DNA from: Treponema sp. | GTDB taxonomy: Bacteria > Spirochaetota > Spirochaetia > Treponematales > Treponemataceae | Assembly (NCBI GenBank): GCA_017934745.1 | Contig: JAGBIY010000061.1 | Location: forward strand, 1 to 37,816 | Reading direction: 5' to 3' | DNA: 37,816 nucleotides | Shown here: one piece after another, positions 24,933 to 32,948 of the stretch | How positions within the stretch are numbered: position 1 is the first letter of the stretch | Layout of the letters: each line of letters begins with the position of its first letter | Notes under the pieces: model-generated | Database searches by the model: none | Told to the model about the DNA's origin: nothing | Seen by the model: the letters and a program-made list of their open reading frames with translations, nothing else | Translations under genes and position numbers: made by a program

Positions 24933-26279
24933 TCATCGGAAAGTCGCAATGCTGTGCTTTTTCAACATTCCGGCATAGAATTCCTCGATAAGACGAAGAC
25001 CGCCGGTATATCCCGTGAATGTTTTTTCGAGAATTAAATCTCTCGACAAAGGCATGGATAAAAATACGCTGTAATTTCCCGTATGGTCAGCTACCAGCTC
25101 TTCCCAGGTACTTCCAAAAATGACCGCATCTTTTGAATTTCCTATGGATTCATACAATTTCCCTGAAATCTTACCGCCGTCAGCCTCAAGGAAAAGTGAG
25201 TCTTTTATGCCGGGAATAAACTTCTCGGCATTTTCGACAATCATTTTCCGCACACTTTCATTTTGAGCATCATCAGTAATAAACGTTTTTTTATGCGTAA
25301 GCCCCAGCTCGTTCACAAGAAAATCAACGACTCCGAGTGTATATTCTGCGTCTCCTACCGTATATAACTCCGACGGCAGCTTCTCTCTGGAGAATGTTCC
25401 GAAATCAGCTAAGCCCAGAAAGAAATTATAGAAATGTTTTTCTTCCTTCTGAATGAATTTTTCCGTAACTTCCGGATCAAGTTTTGCAAAGCGGGCAACT
25501 TCCCGAAGGAAGGAACTTGTAGCTTTTCCACCTACAGGGAGAATCGGATAATGAAGGTATGGAGTTCCGTATTTTTCCTTAAGGAGCTCGACCGTATCTT
25601 TTCCAACCCAAGGGGAAAGCAGCAGATTGAATTCCGCATTCGGTATGTTCTTCCATTCAGAAAGCCCGGCGGATTCATTTCCGAACAAAATCTGAACTTC
25701 AAGACCGAGACCCGTCAAGATTCGCTTTATTTCCTGTAAATCACCCCGCCAAAATGGATCCTGGTTCGGTACAACTGAAAATACATTTACAAGTCCCTTT
25801 TTCACGTTCGGACGGACATCGCCGACAAAGTTTTTTATGATGGACTTCAAGACCAGCTCATGTCCGACATAGGTATTTCCCTTAAAGCCAGAGGTTTCTG
25901 CCGCAACGACAGGGTAGCCTTCATCCCTAAAGGATGCTGCCACGGCTTCAATATCATCGCCGATAATTCCTGTGGTACAGCCTGATAAAATAACATACAA
26001 TTCACCGTCGAAGATTTTCAGAGCTCCCTCAACAGTTTCCCGCAATTTTTTTTCACCGCCAAACACGACTTCAGTTTCAGTCGTATTAGTTGACGCAATG
26101 TGTCCGCCGGCATTATATACTTCGCCCTGATTTCCACAGGCATCTGACATAAAGCGATAAATACGTGATGCGCATCCAGGTCCCGCATGAACAATCGGAA
26201 AAGCTCCAGAAATTGCCAAAACAGTCTGTTGTGAGCCTAGCGCACAGGCAAAGCGAGGTTGTTCTATAATTGTACTCAT
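24933..26279 (-). CDS. Nitrogenase component 1-like beta (NifK-like) subunit, copy 2
   Basis: 448 residues, a close paralogue of copy 1 (I count 50 of the first 60 residues identical). Keeps Cys12, Cys36, Cys101 and the VVFGGEKKL motif. Ribosome site AAAGGAAAG. It lies 14 bases after its D partner. Its stop lies only 20 bases before promoter box c, so a separate promoter starts the next unit. Same proposed role as copy 1; substrate unknown. Confidence 0.9.
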   Translation of the reverse strand: MSTIIEQPRFACALGSQQTVLAISGAFPIVHAGPGCASRIYRFMSDACGNQGEVYNAGGHIASTNTTETEVVFGGEKKLRETVEGALKIFDGELYVILSGCTTGIIGDDIEAVAASFRDEGYPVVAAETSGFKGNTYVGHELVLKSIIKNFVGDVRPNVKKGLVNVFSVVPNQDPFWRGDLQEIKRILTGLGLEVQILFGNESAGLSEWKNIPNAEFNLLLSPWVGKDTVELLKEKYGTPYLHYPILPVGGKATSSFLREVARFAKLDPEVTEKFIQKEEKHFYNFFLGLADFGTFSREKLPSELYTVGDAEYTLGVVDFLVNELGLTHKKTFITDDAQNESVRKMIVENAEKFIPGIKDSLFLEADGGKISGKLYESIGNSKDAVIFGSTWEELVADHTGNYSVFLSMPLSRDLILEKTFTGYTGGLRLIEEFYAGMLKKHSIATFR

Positions 26280-26293
26280 GATTCTTTCCTTTA

Positions 26294-27751
26294 TTAATTT
26301 CCAAAGTGATAAGGATTCGGATTTTCAATCCACCATTTGCTGTATGGCAGCTTTGCATGCTCTCCGATTGTTCTGTAAAAATTTTTAGCCCTGATTGTCT
26401 TCAAGACAAGACGGCCAAAATGAAGCAGACCGTCATAGCCCATAATCGAATTAGGATCGGCAACATTGAGCGATGGAATTCCAAGTTCCGTTCCGACAAC
26501 GCCAGTGTTGAAATGCCTTGAAACGAGAATGTCAACATCATATTTTTTCAATATTTTTGTCATCAAGAAAGGCTGTTTATTACAGATTGTCATATTCGGG
26601 ACATCACCAATTTCATCTATCATTTGTTTCAGCGTATTCAGCTCTTCTGCACTTGAATCGCGAACCTGATCATGATGAAGCGAAGTGATTCCGCATACCT
26701 CAAGACCAAATTCATGCATCAAAACGGCAAAAATGTGAGAAAAAGAATCGCCTGCAAAAATATAGGCTTTCTTTCCGGCCAATTCTGAACGGATTTTTTC
26801 AAATTCATCTTTTATGCGTGCATGTTCTTTGGCAATAACCTCTTCGCCAAGTTCTTCCCTCTTGGAAACTTTTGCAAGTGCACGAATCCATTCATCAGTC
26901 CAGTTCCTGCCGTAAGGGGAATTAGACTTCAACTGTATTACTCCGAATTTTTCTTCCAAAGCCGCACACACGTAAGTTCCCAAAGTTTCGCAGATTTGGG
27001 TAGTGCACAACGCTTCTGAGAGATAAGTCAGCTGCTCAACTGTGGAATGGGGAAGGATAAGGTTTGTTTTTAAATTCAATTTTGCAAGCAGCGGTGAGAA
27101 TGTATCAACGCCATAAAAGTTGATTACATTTACTAGATTTTCATCACGCTTGCGGCACGGTTTTACAACTTTGCGGAGGATTCCATGAAAACTCGCATCA
27201 AAACCCGAAGCCCAGGTCTTTGACTTGAAGCCCTCGCAATATGTCGGGATAATCGGGATTCCGTATTCATCCTGCTTTTCATCAGCAACACTTTCAATGT
27301 CATCTCCGACAATTCCCGCCGCACATGATGACTGAATGAAAATCGCAGTGGGATTGAAACGTCTTTTTGCTTCGTCTATTGCAATACGAAGTTTTTCCAG
27401 TCCGCCATATACGGTATCTTTCACAGAAATGTTTGAACAGATGACATGAACATCATTCGGTTCCAATCCGCGGATTTTTCCGAAGACACGGCTGTTAATC
27501 TGCATGATTTCTGGCGAACAACATCCGATGGGAGAATGTACGACGACAGCTGCTCCACGAATTATGTAAAGCTGACCTTCACACAAACGCTGCGAACAGT
27601 CGCTGCACTGGCTGAATCGCCGGGGATTTCCTCCCAGTTTTCGTTCATTGGAAAGTTCAAGTATTTGCTTTGCCGAACCATGAAAATCAGCAACAGTTCC
27701 CAATCGATGGTCACGCGTCTGTACTTCCGGTGAAGTAATAGATATACTCAT
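26294..27751 (-). CDS. Nitrogenase component 1-like alpha (NifD-like) subunit, copy 2
   Basis: 485 residues, the same length as copy 1. Conserved: Cys52, Cys77 and Cys143, YCEGFKSKTW, Cys254 (TTQIC, the Cys275 equivalent), and SIMGYDG with Met437 where NifD has His442. An additional Cys occurs in ETLGTYVCAALEEKFG. Ribosome site GAGGT 10 bases upstream. It follows SBP3 by 28 bases in the unit SBP4-SBP3-D2-K2. Duplicate of the SBP-D-K module at 16626-20571. Confidence 0.9.
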   Translation of the reverse strand: MSISITSPEVQTRDHRLGTVADFHGSAKQILELSNERKLGGNPRRFSQCSDCSQRLCEGQLYIIRGAAVVVHSPIGCCSPEIMQINSRVFGKIRGLEPNDVHVICSNISVKDTVYGGLEKLRIAIDEAKRRFNPTAIFIQSSCAAGIVGDDIESVADEKQDEYGIPIIPTYCEGFKSKTWASGFDASFHGILRKVVKPCRKRDENLVNVINFYGVDTFSPLLAKLNLKTNLILPHSTVEQLTYLSEALCTTQICETLGTYVCAALEEKFGVIQLKSNSPYGRNWTDEWIRALAKVSKREELGEEVIAKEHARIKDEFEKIRSELAGKKAYIFAGDSFSHIFAVLMHEFGLEVCGITSLHHDQVRDSSAEELNTLKQMIDEIGDVPNMTICNKQPFLMTKILKKYDVDILVSRHFNTGVVGTELGIPSLNVADPNSIMGYDGLLHFGRLVLKTIRAKNFYRTIGEHAKLPYSKWWIENPNPYHFGN

Positions 27752-27779
27752 CTTCTTTTTACCTCAATTTTGCAGGTTC

Positions 27780-28874
27780 TTAAATGCTTGCATGATAATC
27801 ACGGTCAAAATTCGGATACTTGTTGTTATGCGTAATGAAATATGCCCACATATCCTTGTAGAACTGATCATCAGGATTTTCTTTTATAACTTCCCGAAGC
27901 GCGTCCGCATACACAGAAATATCAAAATAATCCGGCAAGGCGCGTGCTTTTTCCTTATTTATGTAGCCTTTGTCAATACAGACTTCATACTGACCTAAAA
28001 CGCCATTGTAATACGGGTCGGGATTGAAGGAGATGTGCGCTGTTAAATCCTTGTCATAAATATGATTGAAGACCCATTGTTCGTCTTGCCGCGTTACCTT
28101 TTTAATGACTTTTATAGCTTCATCATGATTTGTGTTGTAAACTTTCCATGCCTCAATCAGACCTTTCGTCCATGCCACAAAAAGATTTCTGTCAGAGCGC
28201 AATTTCGCACCATTCGCAGTCTGGCGGCAGCAGGCATAGTCAGGAGCAATCTCGACAAGTTCAAACAAAGGAACAAGTCCTTGCGACTCAGCCGTTTCAA
28301 TCTGTGAATAATAAACTGCTGTAATATCAACCTCGCCCTTCGCACATGCCGTAATAGCAGCAGGATCACTGTCGTAGTACTTAAAGACCGTATCACTGTC
28401 GATACCAAATTTTTCTTTAATCCATGCTGATATGACAAGTTGTGGTGTTATTTGGATTCGGGTTCCGATTGTATGCCCCCGCCAATTATCCAAGTTTTTT
28501 AATTCTTCTGCGACATTTTTATTTGCATAGAGCATGTGCCCTCCGCTCATCGTTCCTGCAAACAAAACAATATCCGCACCATTTCCCGCAGCGACAAGGG
28601 TCGCAACCAGATTATTGAGCCGACCATCGCATTTTCCCGTAATAACAGGTTCAATTCCTTCATTGTATTCGATTTTCGGAACAACTCCGTGTTTTTCCGC
28701 AAGGCCGTCCTCAGCTGAAAGATAAACTACCGGAGTATAGTTACTACTCAGCACATTGCTCAATTTCAACTCTGGCAGGGACGCTTTCTTTTTAGAAGAA
28801 CACCCCATAAAAACCGAAAACAGCGATAAAATTCCGACACCAAAAACAATTTTTCTTACATTTTTCAAAATCAT
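27780..28874 (-). CDS. NitT/TauT-type ABC substrate-binding lipoprotein 3
   Basis: 364 residues. The start at 28874 gives GAGAGG as ribosome site and an immediate signal peptide with lipobox FMGC (Cys25); the longer frame to 28958 runs into the upstream gene. Motifs GTMSGGHM, ACAKGEVDI and ACCRQTANG (Cys215, Cys216). It follows SBP4 by 25 bases. Short stretches (about 28766-28800, and 27838-27925) are nearly identical in DNA to SBP4, suggesting tandem duplication with later gene conversion. Confidence 0.88.
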   Translation of the reverse strand: MILKNVRKIVFGVGILSLFSVFMGCSSKKKASLPELKLSNVLSSNYTPVVYLSAEDGLAEKHGVVPKIEYNEGIEPVITGKCDGRLNNLVATLVAAGNGADIVLFAGTMSGGHMLYANKNVAEELKNLDNWRGHTIGTRIQITPQLVISAWIKEKFGIDSDTVFKYYDSDPAAITACAKGEVDITAVYYSQIETAESQGLVPLFELVEIAPDYACCRQTANGAKLRSDRNLFVAWTKGLIEAWKVYNTNHDEAIKVIKKVTRQDEQWVFNHIYDKDLTAHISFNPDPYYNGVLGQYEVCIDKGYINKEKARALPDYFDISVYADALREVIKENPDDQFYKDMWAYFITHNNKYPNFDRDYHASI

Positions 28875-28899
28875 AGAAGGCCTCTCTTTTTTTTTATTT

Positions 28900-30105
28900 T
28901 TATATAGTTGAAGAATAATTCTTTTCAAAATTTGGATATTTGTTATTGTGGTCAACAAAATATGCCCACATATCCTTGTAGAACTGCTCGTCAGGATTTT
29001 CTTTTATAACTTCCCGAAGCGCGTCCGCATACACAGAAATATCAAAATATTCGGCAAGTTCGCGATGATTATCGTTTATGTAGCCCTGATCAATGCAAGC
29101 ATCAAATTGCGACAGAACTCCGTTATAAAATGGGTCGGGATTGTATGAAACATACCCCGTTCGTTCTCTGTCATAAATATGGTCATACACCCATTGCTCA
29201 TCTTGCCGAGTCACCTGTGACACAACACGAATCGCTTCTTTCTGATCAGAATTATACAGTTTCCAGCTTTCTATTAGGCCTTTCACCCAGGAGACATATA
29301 CCTGTCGGTCTGAACGGAATCTTGCACCGTATGCCGTTTGGCGACAGCACGCATAATCAGGGTAATAGTCAACTAAATCAGCAATTTGTATCAAACCAGA
29401 AGAAACCGCTGTATCGCGCAGGGCATAGGGAGAAGGAACAATGTCGACATCTCCTTTCGCCACTGCCGCGATAACAGCCTGATTGCTATCAAAATATTTA
29501 AATTTTACATCATCGGCAGAATAGCCGTATTTTTCTTTCAAGAATGCACTTAAAACAAGCAACTGGGTAGACTGATTCGTCACTGCAATTGAGTGTCCTT
29601 TCCAATTTTTGGGGTCTTTCAATTCCTCGGCAAGCGATTTGTTCGTAAATACAATATGTCCACCGCTCATTGTTCCCGCAAACAAAACAAGGTCAGCACC
29701 ATTTGCCCCAGAAATAAGTGGAATTCCCAACGCATTAAGTTTGGCATCGACCTTTCCTGTCATAAGCGGTTCAAAATTATCATCGTATTGTATTTCGGGG
29801 TGGACGCCATATTTTTCTGCAATACCATCTTCAACAGAAATAGAAATAACTGGTGTGTAATTTGATGCCAGCACATTGCTCAGCTTCAACTCTGGCAGGG
29901 ACGCTTTCTTTTTAGAACAACTTACAAATGGCGAAAAAAGGATAAAAGCAATCAGAGTACAGTAAATGAACTGGTTCCCATGTATATAGTTGTAATTATG
30001 GCCCATTGCCATTGCCTCTATAAAATTACTGAGTTTTTCTTTCAGTGATTTTACCAAGAAGCGAAGCTCACCTTGTCCGTTTTCTCTCTTTACATGATTT
30101 ATCAT
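28900..30105 (-). CDS. NitT/TauT-type ABC substrate-binding lipoprotein 4 with odd N-terminal extension
   Basis: 401 residues. The AAGGAGA ribosome site and promoter box b fix the start at 30105. About 45 hydrophilic residues (including SLKEKLSNFIEAMA, 20-33) precede the signal helix and lipobox FVSC (Cys63), far more than normal. The extension resembles the small peptide encoded at 33072-33257, as if a leader peptide had fused to the gene. The binding fold keeps GTMSGGHI and ACCRQTAYG (Cys253, Cys254) but has AVAKGDVDI, lacking the extra Cys of the other three. It heads the unit SBP4-SBP3-D2-K2. Confidence 0.85.
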   Translation of the reverse strand: MINHVKRENGQGELRFLVKSLKEKLSNFIEAMAMGHNYNYIHGNQFIYCTLIAFILFSPFVSCSKKKASLPELKLSNVLASNYTPVISISVEDGIAEKYGVHPEIQYDDNFEPLMTGKVDAKLNALGIPLISGANGADLVLFAGTMSGGHIVFTNKSLAEELKDPKNWKGHSIAVTNQSTQLLVLSAFLKEKYGYSADDVKFKYFDSNQAVIAAVAKGDVDIVPSPYALRDTAVSSGLIQIADLVDYYPDYACCRQTAYGARFRSDRQVYVSWVKGLIESWKLYNSDQKEAIRVVSQVTRQDEQWVYDHIYDRERTGYVSYNPDPFYNGVLSQFDACIDQGYINDNHRELAEYFDISVYADALREVIKENPDEQFYKDMWAYFVDHNNKYPNFEKNYSSTI

Positions 30106-30158
30106 ACTTATTTCTCCTTGTTCATGTATTTTTTCCTCAAAAAAAGGAAGGTAGAAAA

Positions 30159-30212
30159 TTTATACAGAAAAACGAAGGGGTTGAGAAATACAAGTTTTCT
30201 ATATTGGTTATA
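30159..30212 (-). promoter_or_regulatory. Shared promoter box b (unit SBP4-SBP3-D2-K2)
   Basis: Box at 30187-30212 (minus strand TATAACCAATATAGAAAA, then CTTGTATT), -35 TTCTCA (30182-30187), 17-base spacer, -10 TATAAA (30159-30164). As in box a, no CCTAGTG palindrome follows. Nothing else was seen between here and the terminator at 30381. Confidence 0.8.
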
Positions 30213-30380
30213 AGAAAAAAATATGTATATGAAAATTTTATTGAGGTTATCGGAAAAAAGTATTTGTACAGAATCGGAAATTATTTTATAAATGCGCTCG
30301 GTAAGTTCGATTTTCTTTTTTTGTGAAGAATTTTGTGCCTCTTCCAGAATTCAAAACAAAAAAATCGCGCAGACAACCAA

Positions 30381-30434
30381 AAGCACTGAGTTCTTATCAT
30401 ACCGATTTGGCTCAGTGCTTTTTTTTGTTTTTAA
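30381..30434. terminator. Strong stem-loop terminator
   Basis: AAGCACTGAG (30381-30390) pairs perfectly with CTCAGTGCTT (30411-30420). On the plus strand TTTTTTG follows; on the minus strand the stem is followed by TTTTGG. No plus-strand gene precedes it, so it most likely ends the ATPase2-GNAT unit, whose last stop is 40-70 bases away. Confidence 0.75.
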
Positions 30435-30456
30435 AGGAGATGCTTTATTAAATTTT

Positions 30457-30960
30457 TTAGAATTCAAGCCTCAGCTGGAGCCAGACCACGCCGCCGTGGG
30501 TGGAATCCGAGACGCCCTCGCTTACAAAGCCGAATTTCTCGTAGAATGTGCGGAGTTTTTCCTTACAGGTAAGCACGATTCCCTTCCTGCCCTGGTCTTT
30601 TGCGTCAGAAATGACCTGCTCCATTACTTTGGAAGCAAAGCCCCTGTGCTGGAAGGCAGGATTTGTGTCCACGCAAAAAATCATCTGCCAGTCGCCCTTT
30701 TCTTCGTGGAGCAAAGGATTGTCGTACATTTCGTCCGTCAAATCTTTCCGGCTTGTGACAAGGCCGTTGATGAAGGAAATCAGTTCCTTTTCATTCCCAG
30801 CCTCGTCACATTCAAACAGGAGCCAGAAGTAATTTGGAAAGACTTTAAGCCGTCTTTCAATTGATTGCCGGCCTGCAGCCTCAGCTGGTGGAAAGCAGAG
30901 GGATTCAACCTCGCTCAGTTTTTCAAGGTCATTTAGACACGCGTGTCGGATTTTTGTCAT
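30457..30960 (-). CDS. GNAT-family N-acetyltransferase
   Basis: 167 residues. The acetyl-CoA loop is FQHRGFASKV (103-112, Q-x-x-G-x-A type), with the C-terminal FYEKFGF. Similar to bacterial AANAT-like acetyltransferases; acceptor unknown. Ribosome site AAGGAAA, 26 bases after ATPase2. The gene contains two perfect copies of CCAGCTGAGGCT, near its start and at its end, which explains a collapsed copy at 33407. Broken copies also exist at 32562. Confidence 0.88.
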   Translation of the reverse strand: MTKIRHACLNDLEKLSEVESLCFPPAEAAGRQSIERRLKVFPNYFWLLFECDEAGNEKELISFINGLVTSRKDLTDEMYDNPLLHEEKGDWQMIFCVDTNPAFQHRGFASKVMEQVISDAKDQGRKGIVLTCKEKLRTFYEKFGFVSEGVSDSTHGGVVWLQLRLEF

Positions 30961-30986
30961 ACAGTTTTCCTTGCAGGTATTGTGTC

Positions 30987-31751
30987 CTAAATAATGTAGT
31001 CAGAAGGCGGCAATATTCGCTTTAGAAACTGCTTTGTCCGCTCTTCCTTGGGGTGATAAAAAATATCGTTTGGAGAGCCTTCCTCAACGACGTAGCCCCC
31101 GTCCATGAATACGACTTTATCGGCCACCTCTTCGGCAAAGCTCATCTCGTGAGTCACGACAATCATCGTGTGTCCTTCTTTCGCAACCTGCTTGATAAGT
31201 GCCAGTGTTTCCCCGACAAGCTCAGGGGCCAGGGCGCTGGTAGGCTCGTCAAACAGAATCACCTCAGCGTCCTGAGCCACAGCCCGGGCAATTCCCACAC
31301 GCTGCTGCTGGCCGCCTGAAAGCTGGCTGGGAAGTTTGTTCTCAAAGCCGTTAAGCTCAACTCTCTTCAGAAAAGTAAGCGCGATTTCGAAAGCTTTTTT
31401 CTTTGAAATTTTCTCACCGCGTTTCTTGTTCGTCTCATACACGGCAAAAGCGACATTCTCCTGGGCCGTCATCCATGGGAAGAGCGAATAACTTTGAAAC
31501 ACAACAGCCCGCTCAACGCCTGCCCCCCGAATTTCCTTTCCGTTGATTTTGACACTTCCGCTAGTCGCACGGTTCAATCCTTCCAAAACCGAAAGCAAAG
31601 TGCTTTTTCCGCAGCCAGAAGATTCCACGATACAGATAAACTCTCCCCGATTTATCGTAAGATTTATATCTTTTAAGGCCTCATAAGTCGTGTTGTCAGA
31701 CTCATAAGAAAGTGAAAGATTCTTAATTTCAATAATAGTCTCGTTTCCCAT
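30987..31751 (-). CDS. Chimeric ABC transporter ATPase 2
   Basis: 254 residues. Residues 1-147 follow ATPase 1 closely ([17 protein letters not shown]), but from the signature LSGGQQQR onward the protein matches polar-amino-acid (GlnQ-type) ATPases (DEPTSALx[32 protein letters not shown]). The junction is near 31300, and the DNA turns GC-rich there. Two motif defects: Walker A is ESSGCGKST (Glu43 for Gly) and the D-loop is SALAP (Ala175 for Asp). Walker B (Asp168-Glu169) and His201 remain. Activity is doubtful. It follows a 48-residue ORF by 3 bases, so translation is probably coupled. Confidence 0.88.
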   Translation of the reverse strand: MGNETIIEIKNLSLSYESDNTTYEALKDINLTINRGEFICIVESSGCGKSTLLSVLEGLNRATSGSVKINGKEIRGAGVERAVVFQSYSLFPWMTAQENVAFAVYETNKKRGEKISKKKAFEIALTFLKRVELNGFENKLPSQLSGGQQQRVGIARAVAQDAEVILFDEPTSALAPELVGETLALIKQVAKEGHTMIVVTHEMSFAEEVADKVVFMDGGYVVEEGSPNDIFYHPKEERTKQFLKRILPPSDYII

Positions 31752-31754
31752 TGG

Positions 31755-31901
31755 CTATACTCCGAGATTCTGGGAAAATACAGAGGCATTCATGCATACA
31801 AACACCTCAGAAGAACTTTCAAAACAAAAATTGTAACGACAGCTTTCAATAAACCAGTTCACAATTTTATTCCACGTTTCCTTAAATGTTCGTTTTGTCA
31901 T
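31755..31901 (-). CDS. Small ORF (48 residues) at the head of the ATPase2 unit
   Basis: ATG at 31901 with an excellent ribosome site (GAGGAGG, 6 bases upstream). The product begins MTKRTFKETWNKIVNWF and contains C-x5-C and a third Cys. It ends 3 bases before the ATPase2 start. It lies directly behind promoter box d. The pattern F-K-E...F-I-E loosely resembles the peptide at 33072-33257 and the N-terminus of SBP4. Either a leader peptide that couples translation or a genuine small protein; no known family recognised. Confidence 0.55.
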   Translation of the reverse strand: MTKRTFKETWNKIVNWFIESCRYNFCFESSSEVFVCMNASVFSQNLGV

Positions 31902-31929
31902 TTTGTACCTCCTCGTTAAATGATCCTTA

Positions 31930-31998
31930 CCTAGTGATGCACTATGTATACAATTTTTAGAAAATCATGCCCAATACTTTTTTTAGATATGAGAAATA
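31930..31998 (-). promoter_or_regulatory. Shared promoter box d with downstream palindrome (small ORF-ATPase2-GNAT)
   Basis: Box at 31973-31998 (minus strand TATTTCTCATATCTAAAA, then AAAGTATT; the most diverged copy), -35 TGGGCA (31968-31973), 17-base spacer, -10 TATACA (31945-31950). The palindrome CATAGTGCATCACTAGG (31930-31946) follows at once. Confidence 0.75.
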
Positions 31999-32031
31999 GG
32001 ATTTTTTTATAGGATTTAACAAACTTTTTGC

Positions 32032-32072
32032 AAAAAACGGGCTGCCGAGATTATACAAAGACCCAGCAGCCC
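32032..32072 (-). terminator. Terminator of the PNPOx-family gene
   Basis: GGGCTGC (32039-32045 on the plus strand) pairs with GCAGCCC (32066-32072). On the minus strand the stem is followed by GTTTTTTGC. It lies 65 bases past the stop at 32137 and before promoter box d. Confidence 0.8.
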
Positions 32073-32136
32073 ACTTAGGAGGAAAACTTTATTTTTTTAT
32101 TTTTTGTTTTTTCAATATTTTGAATAACTTATTTCG

Positions 32137-32529
32137 TTATGCTTCGATTTTCGTTATATTCGCGCCGCTGTAAATATAACCAACAGGTTCAACAAGCTCG
32201 AACACTTCAAACACTCCGTCATCAGCCTTGTATTTTTTTTGCAAGCTAGGACGGATTTCAAGGTATTTTTCTTTGATTTTGATGTCATCGGTTCTTCTGA
32301 CTTTTCCCGAAACTCGAATCCAAGAACTGTCTTCAAAAGTGCCCGCAAATTCAACCTTCGGATTTGCAATAAGCTGACGGAAAACGGCTTTATTATTACC
32401 AGTCACGAGGTAAATTCTTCCGTCAATTTCCTCGATTGCACCAAATGGCCGCACATGTGGCACATCACCATCAACAGTTGCGATATAAAACACACCTGCT
32501 CGTTTTACTTCTTCAAGTAATTTGCTCAT
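32137..32529 (-). CDS. Pyridoxamine 5'-phosphate oxidase-family flavin-binding protein
   Basis: 130 residues, the small split-barrel FMN-binding fold (Putative_PNPOx): GVFYIATVDGDVPHVRPFG (12-30) is the typical first strand-turn, then IYLVTGNNKAVFRQL and a central strand IRVSGKVRR. Ribosome site AGGAGC before ATG. Such small members are not true PdxH; they bind FMN or F420 and reduce unknown substrates. Single gene with its own terminator, between the nitrogenase-like units and the debris field. No direct link to them is visible. Confidence 0.88.
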   Translation of the reverse strand: MSKLLEEVKRAGVFYIATVDGDVPHVRPFGAIEEIDGRIYLVTGNNKAVFRQLIANPKVEFAGTFEDSSWIRVSGKVRRTDDIKIKEKYLEIRPSLQKKYKADDGVFEVFELVEPVGYIYSGANITKIEA

Positions 32530-32561
32530 ATAACGCTCCTATATTTTAATTTTAAAATTCC

Positions 32562-32673
32562 AGTCTCATCTGATACCATTTTACGCCGCCATGTTCAGAA
32601 GAAGTGATTTGGAAAAACTTTAAGCCGTCTTTCAATCGATTGCCGGCCTGCAGCCTCAGCTGGTGGAAAGCAG
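32562..32673 (-). pseudogene. Collapsed GNAT acetyltransferase remnant
   Basis: The minus strand carries an N-terminal piece nearly identical in DNA to the intact gene at 30836-30896 (32600-32673), joined directly to a diverged C-terminal end (SEHGGVKWYQMRLEF, stop 32562-32564) that corresponds to THGGVVWLQLRLEF. The middle is missing. It is joined upstream to an ATPase piece at the shared 8-mer GAAAGCAG (32666-32673). Confidence 0.85.
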
Positions 32674-32826
32674 CGTGCTTTTTCCACAGCCGGAAGAGCC
32701 GACAATGCAGATGAACTCGCCTCGGTTTATCGTGAGGTTGATGTTCTTCAAAGCCTCGTAAGTCGTGTTCTCGGACTAATACGAAAGCGAAAGATTCTTG
32801 ATTTCGATGACTGTTTCGTTTTCCAA
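32666..32826 (-). pseudogene. N-terminal remnant of a GC-rich ABC ATPase
   Basis: The minus strand reads (TTG)[15 protein letters not shown], then an in-frame TAG at 32776-32778 (where ATPase 2 has Glu17), then [18 protein letters not shown] and an intact Walker [10 protein letters not shown], ending at the GAAAGCAG join. Codons are GC-rich compared with ATPase 1. The ATG is degenerate (TTG). It still has promoter box e upstream. Remnant of the resident transporter ATPase. Confidence 0.85.
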
Positions 32827-32844
32827 ATGTCTGACTCCTTTATA

Positions 32845-32914
32845 CCTAGTGATGCACTAGGTTATATAGGATTTCAAAAATCATGCCTAATACAAATTTT
32901 TTATCGAAGGTATA
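32845..32914 (-). promoter_or_regulatory. Shared promoter box e with perfect palindrome (ATPase remnant)
   Basis: Box at 32889-32914 (minus strand TATACCTTCGATAAAAAA, then TTTGTATT), -35 TAGGCA (32884-32889), 17-base spacer, -10 TATAAC (32861-32866). The 17-bp palindrome CCTAGTG-CAT-CACTAGG (32845-32861) is perfect here. The promoter looks intact although its gene is dead. Confidence 0.8.
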
Positions 32915-32948
32915 GAATTTTTGAATAGCCGAAAAAGGCTTGGAAGAC

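Noticed and set aside
16626..28874. Naming the genes marD/marK (methylthio-alkane reductase)
   Set aside because: The idea fits the sulfur context, but I see no diagnostic residues and no marH or marB nearby; without a phylogeny the symbol would be a guess.
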